From positions 1 to 64,000 of the forward strand of contig JAHBZL010000006.1 of the NCBI GenBank assembly GCA_019635485.1: a stretch of 64,000 nucleotides of DNA. The letters are read 5' to 3'. The DNA is from Piscinibacter sp. (GTDB lineage Bacteria; Pseudomonadota; Gammaproteobacteria; Burkholderiales; Burkholderiaceae_C). Position numbers and translations under genes: made by a program. Below, piece by piece: positions 43,890-54,190 of the stretch. The notes under the pieces were generated by a model that was given only the letters and a program-made list of their open reading frames with translations, was not told where the DNA came from and made no database searches. Within the stretch, counting starts at the first letter, position 1. Every line of letters starts with the position of its first letter.

Positions 43890-44527
43890 TGTGGCTGCCG
43901 CAGTTCCGCTCCGCACCCACGCGCATCCAGTTCGCCAAGGACGGGGCATGGGAGCAGGCCTGGGCCTTCGCGGGCGGCGGTCTGCCGCCCCGATCCGACC
44001 TTCGGGCATACCTTGCCGGGCGCACCGAGATCGCGTTCGAGGCGTTCTTCGGGCGCTCGTTCTTCGGTGTCCGCTTCGTTGGCGAGCCCGCGGAGGTCGA
44101 AGCCTTCGCCGCCAGGTGCCTCGATACCGCCGAGGTCCGGGGCCCGCTCGAGGTGTTCCGCCGGCGGCTCGGGCTGCCGCTGCTCGATGAAATGCCGGCA
44201 TTCGCCGAAGTCGGCTGCGTGAACGCCTGGCGCAGCGTCGGTGCCATCCGCATCTGGGAGCGGGGGCAGCCCGCGATGGACTTCGGGACGATGTGGAGCG
44301 CCGCGCTGCGCAGCGCGGCCGGTCGCGACACGAGTCATGCCAAGGCCATCGAGTTCGCCTACGAGTCACCGCTGCCGCATTGGCTTGGCTTGCCCGTCTC
44401 GGAACCCCACGAGCGCAACCATCTCTCCGCCGCGTTGCTGCGCGATGCCCTGAACCTCGTCACGCAAGCGCCCGACGTGCCGGTGGTCGCGCGGTGTTCC
44501 AGCTGGGGCTGTACGACGGCGGCGTGA
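43889..44527 (+). CDS. Uncharacterised protein
   Basis: A 212-residue soluble protein without recognisable domains, signal or membrane segments. It begins MWLPQFRSAPTRIQFAKDGA and contains EIAFEAFFGRSFFGVRFVGE and RNHLSAALLRDALNLV. ATG 43889 overlaps the preceding stop as TGATG, so coupling favours this start over the GTG three bases upstream. The abrupt end (VVARCSSWGCTTAA) may mean the native C-terminus was changed by a frameshift. Confidence 0.55.
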   Translation: MWLPQFRSAPTRIQFAKDGAWEQAWAFAGGGLPPRSDLRAYLAGRTEIAFEAFFGRSFFGVRFVGEPAEVEAFAARCLDTAEVRGPLEVFRRRLGLPLLDEMPAFAEVGCVNAWRSVGAIRIWERGQPAMDFGTMWSAALRSAAGRDTSHAKAIEFAYESPLPHWLGLPVSEPHERNHLSAALLRDALNLVTQAPDVPVVARCSSWGCTTAA

Positions 44528-44580
44528 AGCACGCCTGCCCGGCCGTGAGCCAATCCGATCGTACTTCGAAGGTGCAACCG

Positions 44581-45018
44581 ATGGATCGCTTCCCACCTGT
44601 CCGCATCCTTGCGGCGATGGCACTGATGACCCTGTTCTCGCTGGCGTGGAATGGCCTGGTGCATGGTCTCGTGCTGGCTTCGCTGAACCAGGCGCTGGCC
44701 GACATCGGCCGGCCCACTGCGGAGCGCAGCCTCGCGCTCGGCCTGCTGCTCACCGCCGGCCTCGCTGCGCTGTTCGTGGCCTCGCTCGCCGCCACCGCCA
44801 GCCTCGATGAGAACGGGCGCATCGCCTGGCGCCACGGTCTGCGTCACGGGATCTTCTTCGCACTCGGTGCAGGGCTGTTGGTCGATCTGAACCAGTACCT
44901 GCTGTATCCGCTGCCGGCTCGGGTGCCGATCGCGTGGTTCGTGGCCGGGTTGCTGGAGTTCTGCCTCGCGGGGTGGTTGGCCGCCCGCGTGCTCGGTCTC
45001 GATCGGCCATGCTGCTGA
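44581..45018 (+). CDS. Small integral membrane protein
   Basis: A 145-residue protein with about four hydrophobic helices (ILAAMALMTLFSLAWNGLVH; LALGLLLTAGLAALFVASLA; GIFFALGAGLLVDLNQYLLY; IAWFVAGLLEFCLAGWLAAR). I do not recognise the family with certainty; the shape recalls DUF1761-like proteins. It overlaps the next gene by 10 bp and lies in the same transcription direction as 42221-45548. Confidence 0.6.
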   Translation: MDRFPPVRILAAMALMTLFSLAWNGLVHGLVLASLNQALADIGRPTAERSLALGLLLTAGLAALFVASLAATASLDENGRIAWRHGLRHGIFFALGAGLLVDLNQYLLYPLPARVPIAWFVAGLLEFCLAGWLAARVLGLDRPCC

Positions 45019-45548
45019 TCCTGCTGGGTCCCAAAGGATGCGGCAAGTCCTTCATCGGTGGGCTGCTCGAAGAACGATTCGGCGTCCGGTTCGTACCGGT
45101 CGAGCCGCTGTGGAAAGCGTACTTCGAGCGCTGCGCCAGTTCGGGAATCCCGCCGGACATCGGCGTCGGCATCGGGGAAGTTCATCCGGTCGTCCGTCGC
45201 GCCCTCGCCGAGTTCAGGCATGTGGCCGTGGAAACCACCGGGGCGTCGCCGCCCATCCTTTCCGACCTGCTGAACCTGGCGCCCAGAGATCAGACCTTGA
45301 TCGTTCGTGTCCAGGCCCCGCTGGGCCTGTGCGTCGCCCGGATCGCGAGCCGGGACGCCACCGCCCACATTGCCGTGGACCAGGCAACGATTCGCCAGAT
45401 CCACGCACTTTCAGAGGCAGTCGACATTGCGCCAGACTTCGTGATCTCGAACGTCGACGTTTCGGCGGATGACCTCGCTCGTGAAGTCGAAGGGGGGCTG
45501 CGACGTGCCGGCCTCCTGGGTGGCACGGATCCGGGCATGCAGGGCTGA
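45009..45548 (+). CDS. P-loop NTPase, shikimate-kinase-like
   Basis: A 179-residue nucleoside-triphosphate-binding protein. MLLILLGPKGCGKSFIGGLL carries Walker A GPKGCGKS (residues 7-14). EFRHVAVETTGASP and TLIVRVQAPLGLCVARIASR fit the adenylate/shikimate kinase fold. It lacks the full shikimate-binding set, so a small-molecule kinase of unknown substrate is the safest call. It overlaps the membrane protein gene upstream, and its stop overlaps the broken gene that follows as TGATG. Confidence 0.7.
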   Translation: MLLILLGPKGCGKSFIGGLLEERFGVRFVPVEPLWKAYFERCASSGIPPDIGVGIGEVHPVVRRALAEFRHVAVETTGASPPILSDLLNLAPRDQTLIVRVQAPLGLCVARIASRDATAHIAVDQATIRQIHALSEAVDIAPDFVISNVDVSADDLAREVEGGLRRAGLLGGTDPGMQG

Positions 45549-45890
45549 TGGAGTACCCCTGGTTGCCGCTGCCCATCATGTCCGTCCATTCAGAGACTTC
45601 GCCCGCCGTGATCATCGAGCCCATAGACCCCGCATCGGGATCGACTGCCGCTGGTGGCCGGGTGGTTCATGGCGGAGTGGCCGGCGTGGTACGGCGCCGG
45701 TGGTGCTGGTGACGTACATGCCGACCTCGCCGCTTTCAGCGCCTCCGAGTCGGCCCTTCCCGTGGGGATGCTGGCCTTCATCGATGGCCAACCCCTCGGC
45801 ACCGGCGCGCTGAAACGGGAGTCCATCGCCAGCCACGCGCATCTCTCGCCCTGGGCCGCGGCAGGCTTCGTGCTTCCGCGGTGGCGCCGG
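45548..45890 (+). pseudogene. GNAT acetyltransferase, frameshifted and truncated
   Basis: Frame 1 gives MSVHSETSPAVIIEPIDPAS. The homologous continuation DRLPLVAGWFMAEWPAWYG, PVGMLAFIDGQPLGTGALKR and LSPWAAAGFVLP is in another frame from about 45635, so one frameshift separates them. The protein then stops resembling a GNAT where the acetyl-CoA loop (GRGxGxxL) should follow. The gene has lost its catalytic half. From 45890 to 46158 I see no further gene. Confidence 0.65.
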
Positions 45891-46158
45891 CTCGCCACCG
45901 CCACAGGCTGTGATCGACGCCAGCACGGTCGCCGCGTGGGATGCGGACAGGCCACCGATCAGGCGGCGGCCAAGCAGGCCTCAGCGAAGGCGTCGTTCGT
46001 CAGTACCCGCTCCTGGCCGGACTCAGCCATTCATCCACGCGCATACACCGTGGAGATGCGCGAGATCAGAACTCGAGACACGCGCCGACCGCGCAAGGCT
46101 GTGAGGCCGCCGACCTGACATCCCGCGTTTCCGTACTTTTTCCGTACCGGCAAGAAAA

Positions 46159-46186
46159 AAGCACCTGGCGTCTCCGCCAAGTGCTT
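46159..46186 (-). terminator. Rho-independent terminator downstream of the tRNA-Val fragment
   Basis: On the minus strand AAGCACTTGGCG-GAGA-CGCCAGGTGCTT forms a 12-bp stem with one mismatch and is followed by TTTTTTC. It ends transcription from the right. A related hairpin follows the intact tRNA-Val at 59138-59157, so fragment and terminator were copied or inherited together. Confidence 0.8.
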
Positions 46187-46203
46187 GATTCATCTACCGA
46201 ATT

Positions 46204-46253
46204 TGGTAGGCGCGATTGGACTCGAACCAACGACCCCCAGCATGTCAAGGTGG
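46204..46253 (-). pseudogene. 3' part of a tRNA-Val(GAC) gene, probable attachment-site remnant
   Basis: Fifty bases match the 3' portion of the intact tRNA-Val at 59179-59255 (anticodon arm, variable loop, T arm, acceptor end and CCA) with one difference, a C/G change in the anticodon stem. The 5' half is absent: beyond 46253 the sequence changes completely. With an integrase gene beginning to read 45 bp away, this is most simply the chromosomal end of an att site in a second tRNA-Val gene. Confidence 0.8.
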
Positions 46254-46297
46254 CGCAAGCGGGTCCGTCGAACCGCCAGGAACACCGACCCCATCGG

Positions 46298-47698
46298 TCA
46301 TAGATCGTCAGCGAGTTCCAGGTCCATCACCTCGGAGGCATCGCGTCTGGCCTTCGCGATCGCATCCCGCGCTGACTTGCCTTGTTCCCACAGGGTCAGC
46401 ATGTCCGCCCAGGCCTGCATCATGATGCGGCGCTCTGCTGCATAGCGCGCCACGTTGTACGTTGCGGCGATGCGGTTCCGAGGGGCATGCGCCAGAGCCA
46501 TTTCGATCCAGCGCTCATCGAACTTGGCCCTGTTCAGGGAGGTGCTGAACGTCCGCCTGAGGTCGTGCACGGTGAACGGCAGAAATTCCGGCACCGTCGT
46601 CTGAATGCGGCTGATCGCCATGGCGATGACCCTGTTCAGGGTCGCATCGCTGATCGGAAGATCGCTGTCGTACCGCCCGGGGTGCAGATATCGGCTCGCT
46701 GAGAAGCAAGATCGCAGCGTCGTGAGGACGTCCAGCGCCTGGTCGCTCAGGTAGACGATGTGCGGCTTGCCGCCCTTCATCCTGCGCGACGGGATGGTCC
46801 AGGTCTCGCCGTCGAAGTCGATCTCGTCCCAGGTGGCGTCGATGAACTCGCCCTTGCGAACGCCCGTCAGGAGCACGAAGCGAACGGCCAGCCGCAGCGT
46901 AGGCATCGTGGCAGCCTGATCCAGCGCCGCGAGGAACAGGCGCAGCTCGCTGGGGGAAAGCGCCCGATCGCGCGGCTCGAAGCGGGCGATGGCGCTGGCC
47001 TGCACGCGCTCGGCCGGATTCGACACCTCGATCCCCTTGCGCTGGACATGCCGGTAGACCATCAGGACGATCTCCCGCGCGTGCACCGCCACCGCAGGAC
47101 CCCGCTGTGCCTTGATGTCATCGCAGAGGGCGGCGAGCCGGTTCGGCGTGATCTCCTCGAGCATCAACTTGCCGAGTGGCTTCTCCAGCGCGCGCTTGTA
47201 GGTCGATCGACGCATGGCGAGCGTGCTGTCGGCGAGTTGCTCGCCCTTGCTCTTCGGGTCGCCCTTGAACTCGAAGTAGCGCTCGACCCACTTGCCGAAC
47301 GTCAGGGCGTCGGTTTCCGCCGCCTTCTTCTCCGCCTTCGCACGCGACGGCGACACGCCCTCGTCGAGCGAACGCTTCGCCTTGATCAGCAGAAGTCGGG
47401 CTTCGGCCAGGGAGAGGCCCATGCCGTAGTCGAGCACGTCCAGGGGCCGGGGTGCGCGCGCCGGGGCGGTCGGATCGTAGCGGCCCAGAGTCAAGGTCTC
47501 GCGCCGCTTGCCGATGCGGTAGTCGAACCGCAGGCTGATGGTCCCCGACGCGGACACGTAGGCATACAGCCCGTCCCGGTCGCTGACCTTGTAGGCCTTG
47601 TCTCGCGGCTTCAGGGCCTTGAGCTGGAGATCCGTGAGGGAGCGGACCCGCGAAGGGACCGCGCTGGCGGACTCGTCCAGGTGGCGTACGACTGACAT
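46298..47698 (-). CDS. Tyrosine recombinase/integrase (P4-type, DUF4102 N-terminus)
   Basis: A 466-residue integrase. The N-terminal arm-binding domain (about residues 20-75) contains AYKVSDRDGLYAYVSASGTI, SLRFDYRIGKRRETLTLGRY and the SLAEAR helix. The catalytic domain has R281 (LLTGVRKGEF), K308, H378-x-x-R381 (HDLRRTF), H404 and nucleophile Y414 (AATYNVARY), so all active-site residues are present. It reads toward the tRNA-Val fragment at 46204. Enzymes of this group integrate islands into tRNA 3' ends. No excisionase or other element gene accompanies it on the right, where guaA follows directly. Confidence 0.9.
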   Translation of the reverse strand: MSVVRHLDESASAVPSRVRSLTDLQLKALKPRDKAYKVSDRDGLYAYVSASGTISLRFDYRIGKRRETLTLGRYDPTAPARAPRPLDVLDYGMGLSLAEARLLLIKAKRSLDEGVSPSRAKAEKKAAETDALTFGKWVERYFEFKGDPKSKGEQLADSTLAMRRSTYKRALEKPLGKLMLEEITPNRLAALCDDIKAQRGPAVAVHAREIVLMVYRHVQRKGIEVSNPAERVQASAIARFEPRDRALSPSELRLFLAALDQAATMPTLRLAVRFVLLTGVRKGEFIDATWDEIDFDGETWTIPSRRMKGGKPHIVYLSDQALDVLTTLRSCFSASRYLHPGRYDSDLPISDATLNRVIAMAISRIQTTVPEFLPFTVHDLRRTFSTSLNRAKFDERWIEMALAHAPRNRIAATYNVARYAAERRIMMQAWADMLTLWEQGKSARDAIAKARRDASEVMDLELADDL

Positions 47699-47710
47699 GA
47701 AGGCCTCACC

Positions 47711-47797
47711 GATACCGTCGCTCGATACCGTCAGCCCGTCTGACGGTACTTTGCGAGCGACTTCAGCGTAGCAGCGCAGCCCGTCATGGATACCGTC
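47711..47797. repeat. TACCGTC repeats upstream of the integrase gene
   Basis: GATACCGTC occurs at 47711-47719, 47724-47732 and 47789-47797. The second copy forms a perfect 9-bp inverted repeat with CTGACGGTA (47740-47748) across a 5-base loop. The cluster starts 13 bp before the integrase ATG. It may be an operator for integrase autoregulation or a set of arm-type recombinase sites. The remaining gap to guaA shows nothing else. Confidence 0.55.
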
Positions 47798-47913
47798 ATT
47801 TGGTCGCGTTCGACGATGAACGTCGACGCACCGCTCTGAACGCTAACCCATTGTCACGTCACGGGAATGTGCGAACCGGCGAACCTCGCCGAACGCTGTC
47901 GAGCCATTCTGGC

Positions 47914-49497
47914 TCATTCCCACTCGATCGTGGCCGGAGGCTTGCTCGAGACGTCGTAGGTGACGCGGTTGATGCCGCGCACCTCGTTGATGATGCGGCT
48001 GGAAACCTTCTTCAGCAGCGCGTACGGCAGCTCGGCCCAGTCCGCGGTCATGAAGTCGCTGGTCTGCACCGCACGCAGTGCGACCACGTGGTCGTAGGTG
48101 CGGCCGTCGCCCATCACCCCGACGCTCTTGACGGGCAGGAACACCGCGAACGCCTGGCTGGTGAGGTCGTACCAGTTCCGCCCCGTGGCCGGGTCGACGG
48201 CCGAGCGCAGTTCCTCGATGAAGATCGCGTCGGCGCGGCGCAGCAGGTCGGCGTACTCGCGCTTCACCTCGCCGAGGATGCGCACGCCCAGCCCCGGCCC
48301 GGGGAAGGGATGGCGGTAGACCATCTCGGGCGGCAGGCCGAGCGCAACACCCAGTTCGCGCACCTCGTCCTTGAACAGGTCGCGCAGCGGTTCGAGCAGC
48401 TTCAGGCCGAGCGTCTCGGGCAGCCCGCCGACGTTGTGGTGGCTCTTGATCGTGGTCGCCTTCTTGGTCTTGGCGCCGCCGGACTCGATGACGTCCGGGT
48501 AGATCGTGCCCTGGGCGAGCCACTTGGCGCCCTTCAGCTTGCGCGCCTCGACCTGGAACACCTCGACGAACTCGCGGCCGATGATCTTGCGTTTGGTCTC
48601 GGGATCGGCGACGCCCTTCAGGTGGCCGAGGAACTGCGGGCTCGCGTCGACGTGCACGACCTTCGCGTGCAGCCGGCCCTCGAACATCTCCATCACGGCC
48701 TTGCCTTCGTCCAGCCGCAGCAGGCCGTGGTCGACGAAGACGCAGGTGAGCTGGTCGCCGATCGCGCGGTGGATCAGTGCGGCGGCCACGCTCGAATCGA
48801 CGCCGCCGGAGAGGCCGAGGATCACCTCCTCGTCGCCGACCTGGGCGCGGATCTTCGCCACCGCCTCCTCGATGTGGTCGCGCATGATCCAGTCGGGCCG
48901 GGCCTGCGCGATCTGCAGCACGAAGCGCTCGAGCAGCGCGCGGCCTTGCACCGTGTGCGTGACCTCGGGGTGGAACTGCACGCCGTAGTAGCCGCGCGCC
49001 TCATCGGCCATGCCGGCGATCGGGCAGCTCGGCGTGGAGGCCATCAGCTTGAAGCCCGGCGGCAGCTCGGTGACCTTGTCGCCATGGCTCATCCAGACCT
49101 TCAGCATGCCGTGGCCTTCGGGCGTGCGGAAGTCCTCGATGCCGTCCAGCAGCTTCGTGTGGCCGTGCGCTCGCACCTCGGCGTAGCCGAACTCGCGGTG
49201 CGTGCTGGCCTCCACCTGCCCGCCCTGCTGCACCGTCATCGTGAACATGCCGTAGCAGATGCCCAGCACCGGCACGCCCAGGTCCCAGACGGCCTGCGGC
49301 GCGCGCAGGTCGTGTTCCTCGTAGGTGCTGGCGTGGCTGCCGGACAGGATGACGCCCTTGGGTGCGAACTCGCGGACGAACGCGTCGCTCACGTCGTTCG
49401 GGTGGATCTCGCAGTAGACATGCGCTTCGCGGATGCGGCGGGCGATCAGCTGCGTGACCTGGGAGCCGAAATCGAGGATCAGGATCTTGTCGTGCAT
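47914..49497 (-). CDS. guaA: GMP synthase (glutamine-hydrolysing)
   Basis: A 527-residue enzyme converting XMP, ATP and glutamine to GMP. The class I amidotransferase domain has [15 protein letters not shown] with the nucleophilic Cys, and the His-x-Glu of VQFHPEVTH. The ATP-pyrophosphatase domain has the P-loop [10 protein letters not shown]. The C-terminal dimerisation domain ends ISRxxx-like in PATIEWE. The length is normal for the family. It is the last gene of a guaB-MFS-guaA operon with gaps of 5-8 bp. The start is ATG 49497. Confidence 0.97.
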   Translation of the reverse strand: MHDKILILDFGSQVTQLIARRIREAHVYCEIHPNDVSDAFVREFAPKGVILSGSHASTYEEHDLRAPQAVWDLGVPVLGICYGMFTMTVQQGGQVEASTHREFGYAEVRAHGHTKLLDGIEDFRTPEGHGMLKVWMSHGDKVTELPPGFKLMASTPSCPIAGMADEARGYYGVQFHPEVTHTVQGRALLERFVLQIAQARPDWIMRDHIEEAVAKIRAQVGDEEVILGLSGGVDSSVAAALIHRAIGDQLTCVFVDHGLLRLDEGKAVMEMFEGRLHAKVVHVDASPQFLGHLKGVADPETKRKIIGREFVEVFQVEARKLKGAKWLAQGTIYPDVIESGGAKTKKATTIKSHHNVGGLPETLGLKLLEPLRDLFKDEVRELGVALGLPPEMVYRHPFPGPGLGVRILGEVKREYADLLRRADAIFIEELRSAVDPATGRNWYDLTSQAFAVFLPVKSVGVMGDGRTYDHVVALRAVQTSDFMTADWAELPYALLKKVSSRIINEVRGINRVTYDVSSKPPATIEWE

Positions 49498-49502
49498 GGT
49501 GG

Positions 49503-50813
49503 TCAGACGGCGGGCGCGGGTTGCGGTGCGCGCTGGCGGCGGAAGTGGGAAATGGCGAGTGACGCGCCGATGGCCTGCAGCAGCGCGCAGAAGAGGAACG
49601 GCAGCCCGATCCAGACGTCGCCACGCGGCAGGTGCGAGACGATGCCCAGCAGCGGCGCGGCGATGGTCGGGGCGATCACGGCCATCAGGCTGGTCAGGGA
49701 GGCGACCGAGCCGGCCGTCTGGCCCTGGTTCTGCGCGTCGGCGGCGTTGGACACCAGGCTCTGGATCGAGGCCTGCGCGCCGCCGCCCAGCAGCGTGCCG
49801 ACCACGATCACGGCATACATCATCCAGCCGTGGGTCGCCAGGCCGAAGCCCAGGTAGGTCAGGGACGATCCGATCAGGCCGACGGCGGCCAGGCGGCGCG
49901 GCGTGAAGCGCTTCAGCAGGTGCCGCAGCAGCACGCCCTGCACGAGGAAGGACATGATGCCGACGACGAACAGCGACCAGCCGTTCTCCGCCGGCCCCCA
50001 GCCGAACTTGAAGGCGTTGTGCAGCACCCAGCTCGAATGCAGCGTGAACTGGGCCAGCGACGCCAGGCCGATCACCGCGACCAGCGGCCCGACACCCTGC
50101 AGCGCCCGCAACTGGCGCAACGCGGAGAACGGGTGCGCGCGGCGCCATTCGAACGGCCGGCGCCGCGCCGGCGGCAGCGACTCGGGCAGCACGAAGAAGC
50201 CGTACAGCCAGTTCGCGATCGCCAGCGCGCCGGCGGCGAAGAACGGCAGGTGCACGTCGATCGCGCCGAGCAGGCCGCCCGCCATCGGGCCGAGGATGAA
50301 GCCCAGGCCGAACATCGCGCCGAGCAGGCCGAAGCGGCGTGCCCGCTCGGCCGGCGGCGTGATGTCCGCGACATAGGCGTTGGCCACGGCAGCGTTGGCC
50401 TGCAGCGCACCGCTGAGCAGGCGCACCGCGATGAGCATCCACAGCGCGGTCGCCAAGCCAGTCACGATGAAGCTCGCCGCCAGCCCGCTGAAGCCCAGCA
50501 GCAGCACCGGCCGCCGGCCGAAGCGGTCCGACAGCGCGCCGAGGATCGGCGCGGCGAAGAAGTTGGCCACGCCGAACGCGAACGCCACCGCGCCGAACCA
50601 GAAGGTCTGCTCGGCCGGGCTGTCGGTGAAGTTTCCGACGATGAGCGGCAGCACCGGCACGATCAGGCCGATCGCCACCATGTCCAGCAGCACCGTGACG
50701 AGGATGAACGGCATCGCCGCCGTCCTCCTGCCGGCTTCCGCCGGGGCCACGACGGAAGGCGTGGCCGGTGGCGCGTCCGGGGGCGGCCGGGGCCCGCTCG
50801 CGCTGTCCTTCAT
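49503..50813 (-). CDS. MFS transporter, Tet-like
   Basis: A 436-residue protein with about twelve membrane helices and the MFS motif A in [16 protein letters not shown]. The TetA-like pattern continues with [20 protein letters not shown] and GPMAGGLLG. It probably exports a drug or metabolite by proton antiport. Its position between guaB and guaA is notable, as if the exporter were coexpressed with guanine nucleotide synthesis; a link to nucleosides is inference. The N-terminal 33 residues before the first helix are Pro/Ala-rich, so a later start is possible. Confidence 0.85.
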   Translation of the reverse strand: MKDSASGPRPPPDAPPATPSVVAPAEAGRRTAAMPFILVTVLLDMVAIGLIVPVLPLIVGNFTDSPAEQTFWFGAVAFAFGVANFFAAPILGALSDRFGRRPVLLLGFSGLAASFIVTGLATALWMLIAVRLLSGALQANAAVANAYVADITPPAERARRFGLLGAMFGLGFILGPMAGGLLGAIDVHLPFFAAGALAIANWLYGFFVLPESLPPARRRPFEWRRAHPFSALRQLRALQGVGPLVAVIGLASLAQFTLHSSWVLHNAFKFGWGPAENGWSLFVVGIMSFLVQGVLLRHLLKRFTPRRLAAVGLIGSSLTYLGFGLATHGWMMYAVIVVGTLLGGGAQASIQSLVSNAADAQNQGQTAGSVASLTSLMAVIAPTIAAPLLGIVSHLPRGDVWIGLPFLFCALLQAIGASLAISHFRRQRAPQPAPAV

Positions 50814-50820
50814 GCGCCGC

Positions 50821-52290
<1,470 letters not shown>

Positions 52291-52316
52291 GAGGCAGGCT
52301 CCAGACGCAAAAGCGG

Positions 52317-52322
52317 ATTATA
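52317..52322 (-). promoter_or_regulatory. Candidate -10 element of the guaB operon
   Basis: On the minus strand TATAAT occurs 27 bp before the guaB ATG. No good -35 hexamer lies at the expected distance, so activator dependence or an extended element is possible. Confidence 0.35.
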
Positions 52323-52419
52323 CGGACCGTGCAGGACGGCACGCTTTGTGACCACTTGCCGTCCCGCAACGCAGAGGGGCGCCGCTACACTCGCACGCGT
52401 GACCTGCTGCAGGATCGTC

Positions 52420-52923
52420 ATGCGTCGTCGTCTGCCCGCCCTCTTCGCCCTGATGCTCGGCATCGCGCTGGCGCTGCCGGCCGCGGCGCAATGGAAGTGG
52501 CGCGATGGTGGCGGGCGCATCCAGTACAGCGACCTGCCGCCGCCGGCCGGTGTGCCCGAGAAGGACATCCTGCAGCGGCCCGCATCGGCCGTGACCCGGC
52601 AGGCGCCGGCCTTCGTCGCTGCGCCCGCCTCGGCGGCATCGGCCCCGCCGCTCGCGGCCGCGGGCAAGGAGCCCGAACTCGAGGCCAAGCGCAAGGCCGC
52701 GGAGAAGGAGCAGGCCGAGAAGGCCAAGGCCGAGGAGCAGAAGCTCGCCGCGGCCCGCGCCGAGAACTGCCAGCGTGCACGCAGCCACGCGCGTTCGCTC
52801 GAGAGCGGCCTGCGCATGGCGCGTGTCAACGAGAAGGGCGAGCGCGAGATCATCGACGACAACACGCGCGCCGCCGAGATGAAGCGCGCGCAGGACGTCA
52901 TCGCCTCCGACTGCAAGCAGTAG
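52420..52923 (+). CDS. DUF4124 domain protein, exported
   Basis: A 167-residue protein. The signal peptide RRRLPALFALMLGIALALPA is cleaved after AAA or AAAQ. The DUF4124 motif QWKWRDGGGRIQYSDLPPPA follows at once. The rest is a charged Lys/Glu/Ala helix (about residues 85-125) and an ending CQRARSHARSLESGLRMARV that is typical of these proteins. Function unknown. Divergent from guaB; AGGA lies five bases before ATG 52420. Confidence 0.85.
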   Translation: MRRRLPALFALMLGIALALPAAAQWKWRDGGGRIQYSDLPPPAGVPEKDILQRPASAVTRQAPAFVAAPASAASAPPLAAAGKEPELEAKRKAAEKEQAEKAKAEEQKLAAARAENCQRARSHARSLESGLRMARVNEKGEREIIDDNTRAAEMKRAQDVIASDCKQ

Positions 52924-52930
52924 CGCGGCC

Positions 52931-53224
52931 TCAGCGGCGCCGCCGCGCGGCGTGGTCCTGGCGGTAACGCAGCCGCCGCGCCTCCTTCGGATCGACCTGC
53001 AGCGGCCGGTAGATCTCCACCCGATCGCGTTCGCGCAGCACCGCGTCGAGCGGCTTCATGCGTCCCCAGATGCCGGTGCGCAGCCGCGTCAGATCGAGGC
53101 CGGGATGCCGCCGCAGCAGGCCGCTCGCCTCGATCGCCTGCACGAGCGTCGCACCCTCCGGCAGATCCAGCGTCAACTCGTCCACCTCCCCCGCGCGCGG
53201 GCTGAACGCGACGCTGATGCGCAT
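52931..53224 (-). CDS. rnfH: RnfH-family protein
   Basis: A 97-residue ubiquitin-like-fold protein: ISVAFSPRAGEVDELTLDLP, TLVQAIEASGLL, then LRTGIWGRMKPLDAVLRERD and RVEIYRPLQVDPKEARRLRY, the family signature. It is usually encoded after ratA, as here, and is part of the RatA-RatB(RnfH)-smpB neighbourhood. Its biochemical role is not settled. I choose ATG 53224, 5 bp after the ratA stop; GTG 53239, overlapping ratA, is possible. Confidence 0.9.
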   Translation of the reverse strand: MRISVAFSPRAGEVDELTLDLPEGATLVQAIEASGLLRRHPGLDLTRLRTGIWGRMKPLDAVLRERDRVEIYRPLQVDPKEARRLRYRQDHAARRRR

Positions 53225-53228
53225 GTGC

Positions 53229-53684
53229 TCAGCGCGCACCGTGCACCTGCTCGGCGCGGCGCACGAAGGAGTCGACGAAGGTGTTCGCGATGCGGTCGAA
53301 CACCGGGCTCACCACGGTCTCCAGGGCCTTGCTGCTGAAGGCGTAGCGCATCTCGAACTCGATGCGGCAGGCCAGCGAATCCGCATCGCCCGGCATCGCC
53401 AGCGGCACGAAGCGCCACAGGCCCTCGAGCAGCGAGAACGGGCCGTCGACCAGGTTGACCTCGACCTGGGCATCGGGCTCGTGGGTGTTGCGCGTCGTGA
53501 AGGCGTGGCGCACGCCCGCGTAGTGAAGGTGCAGCCGGGCCGTCACGCCATCGTCGTGCTGCTCGATGATCTCGGCGCGTTCACACCAGGGCAGGAACTT
53601 CGGGTAGTCCTGCACCGCCGTCACCAGCGCGTACATCTCCTGTGGCGAGTACCACAGCAGGACCGACTTCTTCACGTGCTTCAT
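53229..53684 (-). CDS. ratA: RatA-family protein (START-like)
   Basis: A 151-residue SRPBCC/START-fold protein: [33 protein letters not shown] and [19 protein letters not shown]. In E. coli RatA was reported to block 70S ribosome assembly; homologues also resemble coenzyme Q-binding proteins, so the role here is uncertain. Divergent from smpB with a 47-bp gap, a common arrangement. Confidence 0.9.
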   Translation of the reverse strand: MKHVKKSVLLWYSPQEMYALVTAVQDYPKFLPWCERAEIIEQHDDGVTARLHLHYAGVRHAFTTRNTHEPDAQVEVNLVDGPFSLLEGLWRFVPLAMPGDADSLACRIEFEMRYAFSSKALETVVSPVFDRIANTFVDSFVRRAEQVHGAR

Positions 53685-53731
53685 ACAATGGTCCAAATTG
53701 TATTGGCGGCACCCGGCCCCACATCGCCTTC

Positions 53732-54190
53732 ATGTCCATCGCCGAAAACCGCCGTGCCTTCCACGACTACCACATCGAAGAACGCTTCGAGGCGGGCATG
53801 GTGCTGGAAGGCTGGGAGATCAAGGCGATCCGGGCCGGCCAGGTACAGCTGACCGACGGCTACGTGCTGATCCGCGACGGCGAGCTGTTCCTGATCGGCT
53901 GCCGCATCAATGCGCTGCGCAGCGCGTCGACGCACGTGCATCCGGAGGCGGACCGCACGAAGAAGCTGCTGATGCACAAGGACGAGATCCGCCGCCTGGT
54001 CGGCAAAGTCGAGCAGAAGGGCTTCACCCTCGTGCCGCTGAACCTGCACTACAAGGGCGGGCGCGTGAAGGCAGAGATCGCGCTGGCCAAGGGCAAGGCC
54101 CAGCACGACAAGCGCGAGACCGAGAAGAAGAAGGACTGGGAACGGGAAAAGGGTCGGCTGATGCGGCAGAAGGTTTCAAGCAAGGCCTGA
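53732..54190 (+). CDS. smpB: SsrA-binding protein SmpB
   Basis: A 152-residue tmRNA partner for rescue of stalled ribosomes. [39 protein letters not shown] and [19 protein letters not shown] are family hallmarks, and the basic C-terminal tail ([19 protein letters not shown]) enters the empty mRNA channel. Its 3' end overlaps the convergent metC gene by 15 bp. The start is ATG 53732. Confidence 0.96.
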   Translation: MSIAENRRAFHDYHIEERFEAGMVLEGWEIKAIRAGQVQLTDGYVLIRDGELFLIGCRINALRSASTHVHPEADRTKKLLMHKDEIRRLVGKVEQKGFTLVPLNLHYKGGRVKAEIALAKGKAQHDKRETEKKKDWEREKGRLMRQKVSSKA

